A stretch of DNA of 64,000 nt from UBA1764 sp045642565 (GTDB taxonomy: Bacteria > Bacillota > Clostridia > Peptostreptococcales > Anaerovoracaceae): NCBI GenBank assembly GCA_045642565.1, contig JAZUJE010000002.1, positions 156,973-220,972 of the forward strand, in the 5' to 3' direction. The notes below the pieces were generated by a model. The model searched no databases. It was not told the origin of the DNA and was given only the letters and a program-made list of their open reading frames with translations. Both the position numbers and the translations under genes were made by a program. Below, one piece after another: positions 24,599 through 33,200 of the stretch (the stretch's first letter is position 1; the number at the start of each line of letters is the position of its first letter).

Positions 24599-25118
24599 AA
24601 ATATTAGCCAATTCGTCTGCTCTATTGTTCTTTTCCACAATATACTTAAAATCTGTCAAGCTGAACATTCCATTATGGTCGATAAACTTCATATAAGCAG
24701 CCTTCAGCTTGGCCTCACTTCCGGCCAGGCTTATGTGCCCTTTTACTAAATAGAAGCTTATTTTTTGATCTTTCATAAGTTCTATTAGCTTTTCCCAGAG
24801 CTCTTTATTTTCTACCGAAGCCTTTCCCGAGGTTTTCCAACCGTTCATTTGCCACTTTATGTACCATTGCTCTTTAAAACAATTGACAAGATAAGAGCTG
24901 TCTGAATAAATTTTTATATCTAAATTTTTTTCTTTGAGAGCGGACAATGCCTCAATTAAAGCCATGAGTTCCATGCGGTTATTTGTTGTATTTATTTCAC
25001 CGCCGTGCAACTCTTTTGTGTGTTCTCCATATTCAAGTATTGCGCCCCAACCGCCGATGTTGCTCTCGTTTTGATTTCCGCTGCAAGCTCCGTCGGTATA
25101 GATATTTATTGTCTTCAT
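24579..25118 (-). CDS. rnhA: Ribonuclease HI
   Basis: Degrades RNA in RNA-DNA hybrids. Catalytic residues are visible: D9 (YTDGACSGN), E in NNRMELMALIEAL, D in IYSDSSYLVN, and the last D in NNRADELAN. Between KGH and NNRADELAN there is a ~35-residue insertion (around KFIDHNGMFSLTDFKYIVE) known from Clostridia RNase HI proteins; it is not damage. It overlaps the convergent acetyltransferase by 20 bp and lies after parB. Confidence 0.93.
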   Translation of the reverse strand: MKTINIYTDGACSGNQNESNIGGWGAILEYGEHTKELHGGEINTTNNRMELMALIEALSALKEKNLDIKIYSDSSYLVNCFKEQWYIKWQMNGWKTSGKASVENKELWEKLIELMKDQKISFYLVKGHISLAGSEAKLKAAYMKFIDHNGMFSLTDFKYIVEKNNRADELANIFIDENR

Positions 25119-25150
25119 CGTTTATTCCCGATTAGCGATAATGCCTTACT

Positions 25151-26083
25151 TTAATCTTCTAACAGTTCTATTATTCTATCCAGCTCAGCTCTGCTGTAAT
25201 ATTCGATTTCGATCTTGCCTCTCTTTTCGGAGCCGTTGATTTTCACTTTAGTTCCTATGTTTTCACTAAGCCTTTCTTCGACATCTTTAAAAGCAGAATC
25301 TCTTTTTGCTTTCTTTGCGCTTGGCTTTGCTTTTTTTACTTCGGCGAAGCTTTCAATTTTTCTGACAGACCAGCCCTCACGAACAGCTCTTCTTGCGACA
25401 GACAGCTGAAGATCTTTTCCTAAAAGTCCTGCTATAGCCTTTGCATGTCCTGTTGAAAGCTCTTTGTTTTCTATCATACTTTGAATTTCCGAAGGAAGCC
25501 TTAAAAGTCTTAGAGCGTTTGTTATATATGGCCTTGATTTTCCAACAGCTTTTGCGGCTTCTTCCTGAGAAAATCCATAATCGGCCATTAATGCTGAAAT
25601 GCCCTGAGCTTCTTCGATTATATTTAAATCTTCGCGCTGCATATTTTCAAGTAAAGCTATGAGCGCATTTTGTTCATCTGAAATCTCTCTTACAATAGCC
25701 GGAATACTCTTTAAACCGGCTTTTCTTGCTGCACGCCAACGGCGTTCTCCGGCAACAAGCTCGTACGCATTTTTATCTTTGCGAACAAGTATTGGAGAAA
25801 TAACCCCGTTTTGCTTAATGGATGAAGCAAGCTCTTCTAATTTTTCTTCATCAAAAACCTTGCGCGGCTGCTTTGAATTTGGTTTTATATCGTCTAAAGC
25901 AATGTAAATTACGCCTTCTGCAAAGTTTTCCACTTTTTCCACTTTTTCCACAAGTGGTTTTGCACCGGCCTTTTTTGTATTCTTTTTTTCTTTTGTTGGC
26001 TCAAATGCCGAGATTGGCTTGCTTTCCAGGTCTCCAAGAAGCGAACTTATACCTCTGCCAAGACCACCTTTTTTACTGGCCAT
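25151..26083 (-). CDS. parB: Chromosome partitioning protein ParB/Spo0J
   Basis: CTP-dependent DNA clamp that loads at parS and organises the origin region. The 310-residue protein has a basic N-terminus (ParA contact), the ParB/Srx domain with GERRWRAARKAGL (~112), a helix-turn-helix (~155-210), and a C-terminal dimer domain. It overlaps parA by 11 bp. Two parS sites lie ~0.8 kb away upstream of parA. Confidence 0.96.
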   Translation of the reverse strand: MASKKGGLGRGISSLLGDLESKPISAFEPTKEKKNTKKAGAKPLVEKVEKVENFAEGVIYIALDDIKPNSKQPRKVFDEEKLEELASSIKQNGVISPILVRKDKNAYELVAGERRWRAARKAGLKSIPAIVREISDEQNALIALLENMQREDLNIIEEAQGISALMADYGFSQEEAAKAVGKSRPYITNALRLLRLPSEIQSMIENKELSTGHAKAIAGLLGKDLQLSVARRAVREGWSVRKIESFAEVKKAKPSAKKAKRDSAFKDVEERLSENIGTKVKINGSEKRGKIEIEYYSRAELDRIIELLED

Positions 26084-26852
26084 TTCTTACCTCCATTTTA
26101 AGAAATTCTTCTGCAAAAGCTTCATATGCTATGGCTCCTTTTGATTTTGGATCATAAACTGTTATCGGAAGCCCATAGCTTGGAGCTTCGGCAAGTCGTA
26201 CATTCCTTGGAATAACTGTAGTATAAAGCTTATCGCCGAAATATTTTTTAACTTCTTCTACAACTTGAATGCTTAAATTTGTTCGTCCATCAAACATAGA
26301 AAGAATTACACCTTCTATTTGCAATCCCGGATTCATATTCTTGCGAACAAGCTGCACCGTTGAAATTAATTGAGCAACGCCTTCTAAAGCATAGAATTCA
26401 CACTGAATAGGAATCAATACAGAATCTACTGCCGTGAGGGCATTAATGGTTAAAAGACCAAGTGAAGGAGGGCAGTCAATAAAGATATAATCATAATATT
26501 TACGAATACTATCAAGTGCTTTTTTTAAACGTCTTTCACGGCCTTCTATTTGAACTAATTCTATCTCAACCCCAGCTAAATCAACGCTTGCCGGAATTAT
26601 ATCAAGGTTTTCGACAGATGTTTTATATATTGTTTTTGTTGGGTCAAGCTCGTCATCTATAAGCAAATCATAGCTTGTATAATCAAGGCTTTTTTTTGGA
26701 ATGCCAAGGCCCGAGGTTGTATTTCCCTGAGCATCGATATCGAGAACTAAGACCTTTTTTCCTTTTTTAGCAAGGCATGCAGCAAGATTAATATTAGTAG
26801 TTGTTTTTCCTACGCCGCCTTTTTGATTAAATATAGCTATAGCTTTTCCCAT
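26073..26852 (-). CDS. parA: Chromosome partitioning ATPase ParA/Soj
   Basis: The 259-residue ATPase has the deviant Walker A FNQKGGVGKTTTNINLA, LDIDAQGN, and FIDCPPSLG. It acts with ParB on origin segregation and DnaA control. A GGAG ribosome site precedes the ATG. Both parS sites lie in its 112-bp upstream gap. Confidence 0.96.
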   Translation of the reverse strand: MGKAIAIFNQKGGVGKTTTNINLAACLAKKGKKVLVLDIDAQGNTTSGLGIPKKSLDYTSYDLLIDDELDPTKTIYKTSVENLDIIPASVDLAGVEIELVQIEGRERRLKKALDSIRKYYDYIFIDCPPSLGLLTINALTAVDSVLIPIQCEFYALEGVAQLISTVQLVRKNMNPGLQIEGVILSMFDGRTNLSIQVVEEVKKYFGDKLYTTVIPRNVRLAEAPSYGLPITVYDPKSKGAIAYEAFAEEFLKMEVRNGQ

Positions 26853-26872
26853 ATTATTCTCCTAAACAAAAA

Positions 26873-26888
26873 TGTTCCACGTGGAACA
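26873..26888. other. parS site 1
   Basis: Perfect 16-bp palindrome TGTTCCACGTGGAACA, matching the parS consensus except for symmetric T-to-C/A-to-G changes at positions 5 and 12. It sits 20 bp upstream of the parA ATG. Confidence 0.93.
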
Positions 26889-26908
26889 TCAAGAAGATTC
26901 TCTCGATA

Positions 26909-26924
26909 TGTTCCACGTGGAACA
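26909..26924. other. parS site 2
   Basis: Second identical palindrome, 36 bp from the first. Its edge touches a minus-strand TATAAT (26929-26924) that could be the parA -10, so ParB binding could repress parAB. Confidence 0.92.
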
Positions 26925-26964
26925 TTATATCATATATTTATTTTATTTTGCTATTGAAAAGCTA

Positions 26965-27612
26965 TTAGAGCAGTGGTGATTTTTTAGCTTCTCCTGCTTT
27001 TCTGGGGAAAACTTTCGGAGTTTCCACAAGTTTTTCCACAAGCACGAGCAAATGTCCGCTATTTGCCTGTCCGGATTCAATTATTTTAACCAAGCGCCCG
27101 CCTAACTTTTTTATTGCTTTTTCTGCTGATTTTATTTCTTCTCTTGCAGTAGCTGTTTTGTAAGCTATAAAATATCCGCCGGGTTTTACAAAGGGCAGGG
27201 CGTATTCTGCAAGCGTAGGCATTGCAGCGACGGCTCTGGAAACAACTAAATCAAAATTATCTCTGTATTCCTTTTCTTTTGCTAAGTCTTCTGCGCGGCC
27301 GTGCAAGGTTTCTACGTTCTTTATTTTTAATTTTTCTGCAATATCTTCGATTACTTTTAGTTTTTTATTAACGGAATCCATTAAAACAAAGTCTTTTTCC
27401 GGATATTGCATAGCCAAAGGAAGTCCCGGATATCCACCGCCGGTGCCGAGATCCATAATTCTTTTGGCTTTTTCTATTTCTTCAAGACCGGTAATTTCAA
27501 GCGAATCTAAGATGTTTTTTTCTAAAAAGTCTTTAGGATCTGTAATAGCCGTTATATTAATTTTTTCATTCCACTCCAAAGCAAGTCGAATTAATTCTTC
27601 ATAATTATTCAT
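26965..27612 (-). CDS. rsmG: 16S rRNA m7G527 methyltransferase RsmG (GidB)
   Basis: SAM-dependent enzyme methylating G527 of 16S rRNA. The 215-residue protein has motif I IMDLGTGGGYPGLPLA, LMDSVNKKL and the VVSRAVA segment. It lies 12 bp after mnmG in the conserved mnmE-mnmG-rsmG-parA-parB order. Confidence 0.95.
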   Translation of the reverse strand: MNNYEELIRLALEWNEKINITAITDPKDFLEKNILDSLEITGLEEIEKAKRIMDLGTGGGYPGLPLAMQYPEKDFVLMDSVNKKLKVIEDIAEKLKIKNVETLHGRAEDLAKEKEYRDNFDLVVSRAVAAMPTLAEYALPFVKPGGYFIAYKTATAREEIKSAEKAIKKLGGRLVKIIESGQANSGHLLVLVEKLVETPKVFPRKAGEAKKSPLL

Positions 27613-27624
27613 AATATATTATGC

Positions 27625-29454
27625 CTAAGGGCGCTGTCTTTTCAGCTTTTCCAAATAAACTAATAATACATTTATATCTGCCGGAGATACTCCGGAGATT
27701 CTTGAAGCCTGTCCAACAGAAGTAGGGCGCATCGCATCAAGCTTTTCTCTTGCTTCTAATCTTAACCCATCTATTGACAAATAATCAATATCTTCAGGCA
27801 AGCTCTTTGTTTCGAGCTTTTTAAATTTCTCTATCTGTTGCAATTGTTTAGAAATATATCCTTCATACTTAATTTCAACTTCTACTTTAGTTTTTATAAG
27901 TTCTGAAAGAGGTTTTCTTTCGCTGTCAATATTTTCCAGCGAGTCATAGTTATTCTCTGGGTGTTTTAGCATTTCCGCTAAACTTACGCCTTTATATTTA
28001 GTTGCTCTAAGCCTTGAAATTTCAAGCTCTTTTGCTTCTTTTGTCTGCAAATATCTTTGATATCTTTCTTCGGAAATCAAACCTATTTTGTGTGCTTTTT
28101 CAGTTAATCTTTCATCGGCATTATCTTGTCTAAGGATAAGTCTGTATTCGGCTCTTGATGTCATAATCCTATAAGGTTCGTTAGTTCCTTTAGTCACAAG
28201 ATCATCAATAAGAACTCCTATATAAGCTTCAGATCTATCCAAAATAAATGGTTCTTTGCCATCTATCCATAACGATGCGTTGGCTCCGGCCATAAGACCT
28301 TGTGCCGCAGCTTCTTCATATCCACTACTTCCGTTAAACTGACCTGCACAGAAAAAACCTTTAAATTCACGGTGTTCCAGGTTTTGCTTAATATCTAACG
28401 GATCTATGCAATCGTATTCAATAGCATATGCCGGACGAACAATTTCAATATTTTCAAGACCTGGCATTGATTTATAAAAAGCCTCTTGAACGTCTTCCGG
28501 CATAGAAGAAGACATACCTTGAAGGTACATTTCCTCTGTTGTAAGTCCTTCCGGCTCTACAAAGCATTGATGGCGCTTTTTATCGGCAAATCTTTGAACT
28601 TTTGACTCGATTGAAGGGCAATATCTTGGTCCAATACCTTCAATGTCTCCGCCAAAGAGGGCAGAACGACTGAAATTATCCCTTAAAATCTGATGTGTTG
28701 TCTCATTTGTATAGGTTAAATAGCATGAAACCTGCTCTTTGTCCAAGTTATCATTCATAAAAGAGAAGGGTACAACATGCTCGTCAGCCTCTTGTTTTTC
28801 CATTTTGCTATAGTCAATTGATGAACTTAAAGCACGACAAGGGGTTCCCGTTTTAAATCGGCGAAGCTTAAAACCCTTGGAATTTAAAGCATCTGCAAGT
28901 TCAAGGCTTGGAGCAAGCCCGTTAGGACCACTTGAATAATTAGAGTCTCCGATAAAAATTTTTCCTCTAAGGAAAGTCCCGGTGGCAATAATAACGGCGC
29001 TGCATTCATAAAATGAGCCTGTTTTAAGTAAAACGCCCTTAACTTTATTATTTTCATCAAAATCTACATCTATTACCTCTCCTTGCTTAAGGAAAAGATT
29101 AGGCTGAAGCTCAAGTCGCCTCTTCATTTCTTCATGATATTTACGCTTATCGGCCTGGGCTCTTAAGCTATGAACCGCCGGACCCTTTGATTTATTAAGC
29201 ATTCTTGACTGAATAAAGGTTTTATCTATGCATTCGCCCATATATCCGCCAAGAGCATCAATTTCCCTTACAAGATGGCCTTTTCCGGTTCCTCCTATGG
29301 CAGGGTTGCAGAACATATTTGCAACAGCCTCAAGATTTATAGAAAAAATAAGAACCTTTTTTCCCATTCTTGCTGCGGCTAAAGCGGCCTCGCATCCGGC
29401 GTGACCTGCCCCTATAACCACAATGTCAAATTTTCCCATGTACTTTCTTTCCAT
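27625..29454 (-). CDS. mnmG: tRNA uridine-34 modification enzyme MnmG (GidA)
   Basis: FAD-dependent partner of MnmE that adds carboxymethylaminomethyl to U34 of certain tRNAs. The FAD motif VVIGAGHAGCEAALAAARMG is at the N-terminus, and the conserved EGLTTEEMYLQGMSSSMPEDVQ and CAGQFNGSSGYEEAAAQGL segments are present. Length 609 from ATG 29454 (GGAG nearby); an ATG five codons later is equally possible. Confidence 0.95.
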   Translation of the reverse strand: MERKYMGKFDIVVIGAGHAGCEAALAAARMGKKVLIFSINLEAVANMFCNPAIGGTGKGHLVREIDALGGYMGECIDKTFIQSRMLNKSKGPAVHSLRAQADKRKYHEEMKRRLELQPNLFLKQGEVIDVDFDENNKVKGVLLKTGSFYECSAVIIATGTFLRGKIFIGDSNYSSGPNGLAPSLELADALNSKGFKLRRFKTGTPCRALSSSIDYSKMEKQEADEHVVPFSFMNDNLDKEQVSCYLTYTNETTHQILRDNFSRSALFGGDIEGIGPRYCPSIESKVQRFADKKRHQCFVEPEGLTTEEMYLQGMSSSMPEDVQEAFYKSMPGLENIEIVRPAYAIEYDCIDPLDIKQNLEHREFKGFFCAGQFNGSSGYEEAAAQGLMAGANASLWIDGKEPFILDRSEAYIGVLIDDLVTKGTNEPYRIMTSRAEYRLILRQDNADERLTEKAHKIGLISEERYQRYLQTKEAKELEISRLRATKYKGVSLAEMLKHPENNYDSLENIDSERKPLSELIKTKVEVEIKYEGYISKQLQQIEKFKKLETKSLPEDIDYLSIDGLRLEAREKLDAMRPTSVGQASRISGVSPADINVLLVYLEKLKRQRP

Positions 29455-29466
29455 GTTTTTGTGCTC

Positions 29467-30810
29467 CTATTTTCCTAAACAAAATCTACTGAAAATTTCA
29501 TCAATGATTTCTCCGCTCGCAGTATCTCCTGTAATCTCTCCGAGATATTGAAAGGCGGCGTTCACATTTATTTCTATAAAGTCGATTGCTTCTTTTTCTT
29601 TTGTAATTTTTAAAGCTTGCAAAATTTCTTCTTGAGATTTTTTTACAAGATTTATATGTCTGATATTTGACAGGGTAGGGTCTTCTCTTTTTTCCGAATT
29701 AGATGAGAAAATAAATTTTTCAATTTCATCTTTTAAAGTTTCAATTCCTTTTCCTGTTTTAAAACTTGTTTCAATAATTTTTAAATTTGTTTTTAAATTT
29801 ATTTTTTTATTAAGATCAGTTTTGTTTAACAAAATTATTGTGTCAGAATTTTTTGCTGCATCAATTAATTCTAAATCTTCTTTACTTAATTCGTTCGATG
29901 CATCAAGTACAAGTAAAACTAAATCTGCTTTCTCAAAAGCGTCTTTACTTTTTTCAATTCCTATTTTTTCTACAACATCATTTGAGTCATGAATACCCGC
30001 AGTATCAGTCAAACGAACAGGGATTCCTCTTATCTCGGCAGACTCTTCAATCGTATCTCTGGTAGTTCCCGCAATAGCAGTAACAATACTTCTATCTTCG
30101 CCCATAAAGATGTTCATAAGCGAAGATTTTCCTACATTCGGCTTGCCGATAATGGCAATTCCCAAGCCTTCTCTTAATATTTTGCCTTCGTTTGCCTGAG
30201 ATAGTAAATCCAACAATTCATCGTTTATTAACGATAGACTATTTTCGATGTTTTTATACGTAATTTCTTCTATATCTTCATCGGGATAGTCCATATTTAC
30301 CGTAAGATTTATCAAAAGCTCTTTTAGCTCGTTTCTTATGCTTTGAATCTGCTTTGATAAAGCTCCTGAAAGTTGTTTATTAGCTGCACCAAGAGATCTT
30401 GTTGTCTTTGCTTTTATTAAATCAATAACAGCTTCTGCTTGTGATAAATCTAAACGTCCGTTTAGAAAAGCTCTCTTTGTAAACTCTCCCGGTTCTGCCA
30501 TAACAGCACCACAACTTAAACAAGACGACAATATTTTTTTTAATGAAGCACTTGATCCATGACATTGTATTTCTACAACATCTTCACCTGTGTATGTGTG
30601 TGGAGCTTTCATGTAACAAATTAAAGCTTCATCAATTTGATTATTTTTTTCTGCATCAAAAATTTTTGCATAATGCATATGACGATCAATAAAATTTTCT
30701 CGTCTTGAAAGTTTTTTTGCTATAGCTAAAGATTGTGAACCGGAAATTCTAATAACTCCGATTCCGGATTCTCCTATTGCTGATGAAATTGCACAAATTG
30801 TATTTTCCAT
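29467..30810 (-). CDS. mnmE: tRNA modification GTPase MnmE
   Basis: GTPase partner of MnmG. From ATG 30810 it has 447 residues: N-terminal formyl-THF-binding domain, helical domain, inserted G domain (GKPNVGKSSL, DTAG, NKTD) and the C-terminal CLGK motif with the active Cys. A TTG at 30858 would add 16 residues, but those codons form the jag terminator, so 30810 is preferred. No ribosome site lies just before this ATG; a GAGGAGG is in the terminator stem ~40 nt upstream. Confidence 0.93.
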   Translation of the reverse strand: MENTICAISSAIGESGIGVIRISGSQSLAIAKKLSRRENFIDRHMHYAKIFDAEKNNQIDEALICYMKAPHTYTGEDVVEIQCHGSSASLKKILSSCLSCGAVMAEPGEFTKRAFLNGRLDLSQAEAVIDLIKAKTTRSLGAANKQLSGALSKQIQSIRNELKELLINLTVNMDYPDEDIEEITYKNIENSLSLINDELLDLLSQANEGKILREGLGIAIIGKPNVGKSSLMNIFMGEDRSIVTAIAGTTRDTIEESAEIRGIPVRLTDTAGIHDSNDVVEKIGIEKSKDAFEKADLVLLVLDASNELSKEDLELIDAAKNSDTIILLNKTDLNKKINLKTNLKIIETSFKTGKGIETLKDEIEKFIFSSNSEKREDPTLSNIRHINLVKKSQEEILQALKITKEKEAIDFIEINVNAAFQYLGEITGDTASGEIIDEIFSRFCLGK

Positions 30811-30814
30811 ATCT

Positions 30815-30856
30815 GTAAAAAAAATGAGGATAGCGCAAGTATGCTTGCGCCTCCTC
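30815..30856 (-). terminator. Intrinsic terminator after jag, abutting mnmE
   Basis: Minus-strand GAGGA-GGCGCAAG-CATA-CTTGCGC-TA-TCCTC followed by A and T8. It ends about 7 nt before the mnmE ATG and contains the only good Shine-Dalgarno-like sequence near it. Confidence 0.85.
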
Positions 30857-30876
30857 AACCTTTCACCTTGAGGGTG

Positions 30877-31674
30877 CTATTTTTTCTTTGGCTCGATGAC
30901 AACCTTTCTATAAGGTTCTTCACCTTCGCTTCTTGTAAACACTTCTTCTCTTTTTTGAAGTGCTGTATGAATCACTTTACGTTCGTAAGGATTCATTGGC
31001 TCGAGTCTTACTTTTTTCCCGGTCTTAATGGCCTTATCAGCAAGTCTGTTTGCCAGCTTTTCGAGAGTTTGTTCTCTCTTTTCACGGTAGCCTTCGGCAT
31101 TGATTACAACCCTTGTATAATCGGCATCGTCCTTGTTAACTACGAGGCTGGTTAAATATTGAATTGCATCCAGCGTGCTTCCGCGCTTTCCTATGATGCT
31201 TCCGCTATCCGGTCCATCAACATCTATATATACAAGCTTTTCGCCTGTATAAGTCTTAATACTTACATCCAGCTGCATTTTCTGAATTAAATCTGAAAGA
31301 AAACTGTTTGCTGGGTGATTAGGAGCTTCTACTAAGCCTTCTGGCCTTTCTGCAAGCCTTAAAGCGTCTTTTTCGCTGAACTCCTGTATATTTTCTCTCT
31401 TAGGCTGTTCTTTTTTTACTTCTTTAATCTCTTTCTTTTGCTCTACTTTAGCAATATTTTTAGCTGTTTTTTCCTTTTTTTCGAGCTTTTCAGGCTTTTC
31501 ATTAGCCTTTTCTTCTACTCTAACCTTTGCAAGTTTAGAACCCAGACCAAAGAAGCCCTTGGAAGGTTCTTCGAGAACAGTTATTGTAACCTGTTCTTCA
31601 GTAAGCCCAAGATCTGCGAGAGCAAGCTTGACTGCAGCATCAATGCTATCTCCCCACTTCTCAGAATATCTCAT
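30877..31674 (-). CDS. jag: Jag/KhpB RNA-binding protein
   Basis: 265 residues: Jag-N domain (~1-50), a long Lys/Glu-rich linker (~55-105), a KH domain with IIGKRGSTLDAIQYL, then an R3H domain ending in basic sequence (NPYERKVIHTAL). Jag/KhpB binds RNA and affects division and wall growth in Firmicutes. Its start shares a base with the yidC stop (TAATG). Confidence 0.93.
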   Translation of the reverse strand: MRYSEKWGDSIDAAVKLALADLGLTEEQVTITVLEEPSKGFFGLGSKLAKVRVEEKANEKPEKLEKKEKTAKNIAKVEQKKEIKEVKKEQPKRENIQEFSEKDALRLAERPEGLVEAPNHPANSFLSDLIQKMQLDVSIKTYTGEKLVYIDVDGPDSGSIIGKRGSTLDAIQYLTSLVVNKDDADYTRVVINAEGYREKREQTLEKLANRLADKAIKTGKKVRLEPMNPYERKVIHTALQKREEVFTRSEGEEPYRKVVIEPKKK

Positions 31675-32396
31675 TATTTTCCTCTAGCTTCTTTTCTGCT
31701 CTTAATTACTTCTTCTTTTACTTCCTGTTTAAGTTTTTCCTTCTTTGTGTTCTTGTTTAAAATCTTTCCTTGAACCCAAGTAACAATGTTACCTACTGTC
31801 CAGTAAAGGGCAAGACCAGCTGGGAATGTTCTTCCCATAAGGAAAATCATAACCGGGAAGAAATATTTCATTGCCTTCATAGCGCCGGCAGCTGAATTAT
31901 TTTCTTGTCCGCTTTGCTGTGTTGCAAAGCTGAAAAATGTAGTAAGCCCTGCGAGTAATGGTAAAATCCACGGGTCTGTCTGACAAAGGTCCTTAACCCA
32001 AAGGAAGCCTTCATGTACAGCCATTACCATAGTTTCTGCACCTTCTCCTGTCATATAATCCAAAGGACTTCTCAAGAGAGAGTATAAACCCATGATAATA
32101 GGAAGCTGAATAAGCATTGGTAAACAACCCGATAAAGGACTTGAACCGGCTTCTGCATATACTTCCTGCATTTTTTCGTTCATTTTTTCCTTATCATTAG
32201 CATAACGCTGCTGAATCTCATTAATCTTTGGCTGAAGTTCTGTCATTTTAGCCATAGATTTCTGCTGCTTTGCATAAAGAGGAATCAAGCAAGCTCTTAC
32301 GATAACTGTAAGGATTATAATGGTTATACCGTAGTTACCTATGATTCCGTAAATAAGTCTCAATAAGTAACCAATTCCTATAGCCAGATATTTCAT
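31674..32396 (-). CDS. yidC: Membrane protein insertase YidC/OxaA
   Basis: 240-residue insertase with five predicted membrane segments. It has the hydrophilic-groove Arg in TVIVRACLIPL and the cytosolic hairpin (KSMAKMTELQPKINEIQQRY). Unlike Bacillus SpoIIIJ it lacks a lipoprotein signal, as in many clostridial forms. A GGAGG site precedes the ATG. Confidence 0.94.
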   Translation of the reverse strand: MKYLAIGIGYLLRLIYGIIGNYGITIIILTVIVRACLIPLYAKQQKSMAKMTELQPKINEIQQRYANDKEKMNEKMQEVYAEAGSSPLSGCLPMLIQLPIIMGLYSLLRSPLDYMTGEGAETMVMAVHEGFLWVKDLCQTDPWILPLLAGLTTFFSFATQQSGQENNSAAGAMKAMKYFFPVMIFLMGRTFPAGLALYWTVGNIVTWVQGKILNKNTKKEKLKQEVKEEVIKSRKEARGK

Positions 32397-32436
32397 CTAG
32401 TTTTTTCCTCCAAAGCCCAAAAGGGCCCAATAAAAT

Positions 32437-32646
32437 TTAAGGGACAGGGTCATATCCACCGGGTTTTCCGGGATGACACCTTAAAATGCGCTTAAAAGCA
32501 AGCCATCCTCCCTTAAGAGCACCGTATTTTTCAATAGCCTCCATTGCATATTCCGAGCATGTCGGAGTATACCGACAACAACTTGGAAATCTTGGAGATA
32601 TATAAGCTCTATAAAAAGTTATTAAAATTAATAATAATCTTTTCAT
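32437..32646 (-). CDS. yidD: Membrane protein insertion efficiency factor YidD
   Basis: 69 residues with the family pattern YRAYISPRFPSCCRYTPTCSEYA and the C-terminal RILRCHPGKPGGYDPVP. It sits in its usual slot between rnpA and yidC. Confidence 0.95.
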   Translation of the reverse strand: MKRLLLILITFYRAYISPRFPSCCRYTPTCSEYAMEAIEKYGALKGGWLAFKRILRCHPGKPGGYDPVP

Positions 32647-32655
32647 AATTAATAA

Positions 32656-32991
32656 CTATTTCAAAAGTCCGTTTCTCTTTGATGCGGCTTCAATAGATTT
32701 TTTCACATCCGCACATTTCGTATCATTTATGGTATTTCTTGCTATGAATAATAAATCATAGCCTTGTGGGTATTGAGGTTCTAACATTCTGTAAGATTCT
32801 CTCATTAAACGAACAGCCCTATGACGCTGAACGCTGTTTCCCACTTTTTTGCTGGCTAAAAAAGCCTTTCTGTTGTATGTGAGCCCGTTCTTAATAGAAA
32901 GAAGCACAACATACTTACTTCCCGATGATTTTCCTTTATTGTACAGTCTATTGAAATCCTGTTTATTTCTTAAAATATCGGGTCTTTTCAT
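32656..32991 (-). CDS. rnpA: Ribonuclease P protein component
   Basis: 111-residue basic protein that assists the RNase P RNA in tRNA 5' maturation. The RNR motif region KKVGNSVQRHRAVRLMRESYR is intact. Its ATG shares one base with the rpmH stop. Confidence 0.95.
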   Translation of the reverse strand: MKRPDILRNKQDFNRLYNKGKSSGSKYVVLLSIKNGLTYNRKAFLASKKVGNSVQRHRAVRLMRESYRMLEPQYPQGYDLLFIARNTINDTKCADVKKSIEAASKRNGLLK

Positions 32992-33134
32992 TAAGCTGTA
33001 AGCTTCTTTCTGCCTCTGAGTCTTCTTCTCTTAAGAACGTTGCGGCCATTCTTTGTTGCCATTCTCTTACGGAAACCATGTTCCTTAACTCTCTGGCCCT
33101 TCTTTGGCTGATATGTCATCTTTCTTTGTGCCAT
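32991..33134 (-). CDS. rpmH: 50S ribosomal protein L34
   Basis: A 47-codon gene that is easily missed. It encodes MAQRKMTYQPKKGQRVKEHG followed by FRKRMATKNGRN and ends GRKKLTA. The core from TYQPKK is the L34 signature. The N-terminus is about three residues longer than the common 44-residue form; the start at 33134 is supported by AAAGGAGG 7 nt before it. It overlaps rnpA by one base (TAATG). Confidence 0.97.
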   Translation of the reverse strand: MAQRKMTYQPKKGQRVKEHGFRKRMATKNGRNVLKRRRLRGRKKLTA

Positions 33135-33170
33135 TTTTTATCCTCCTTTCAAATGTACATTAACCTAAAA

Positions 33171-33200
33171 ATTATATATTTTTAACAGTCCCATTGTCAA
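33171..33200 (-). promoter_or_regulatory. Promoter of rpmH-rnpA-yidD-yidC-jag inside the recF 3' end
   Basis: Minus-strand TTGACA (33200-33195), 18-bp spacer and TATAAT (33176-33171). Both hexamers match consensus exactly, and the -10 overlaps the recF stop codon. Confidence 0.75.

Noticed and set aside
30811..30858. N-terminal extension of MnmE from a TTG at 30858
   Set aside because: These codons are the stem and T tract of the jag terminator, and the extra residues do not resemble MnmE.
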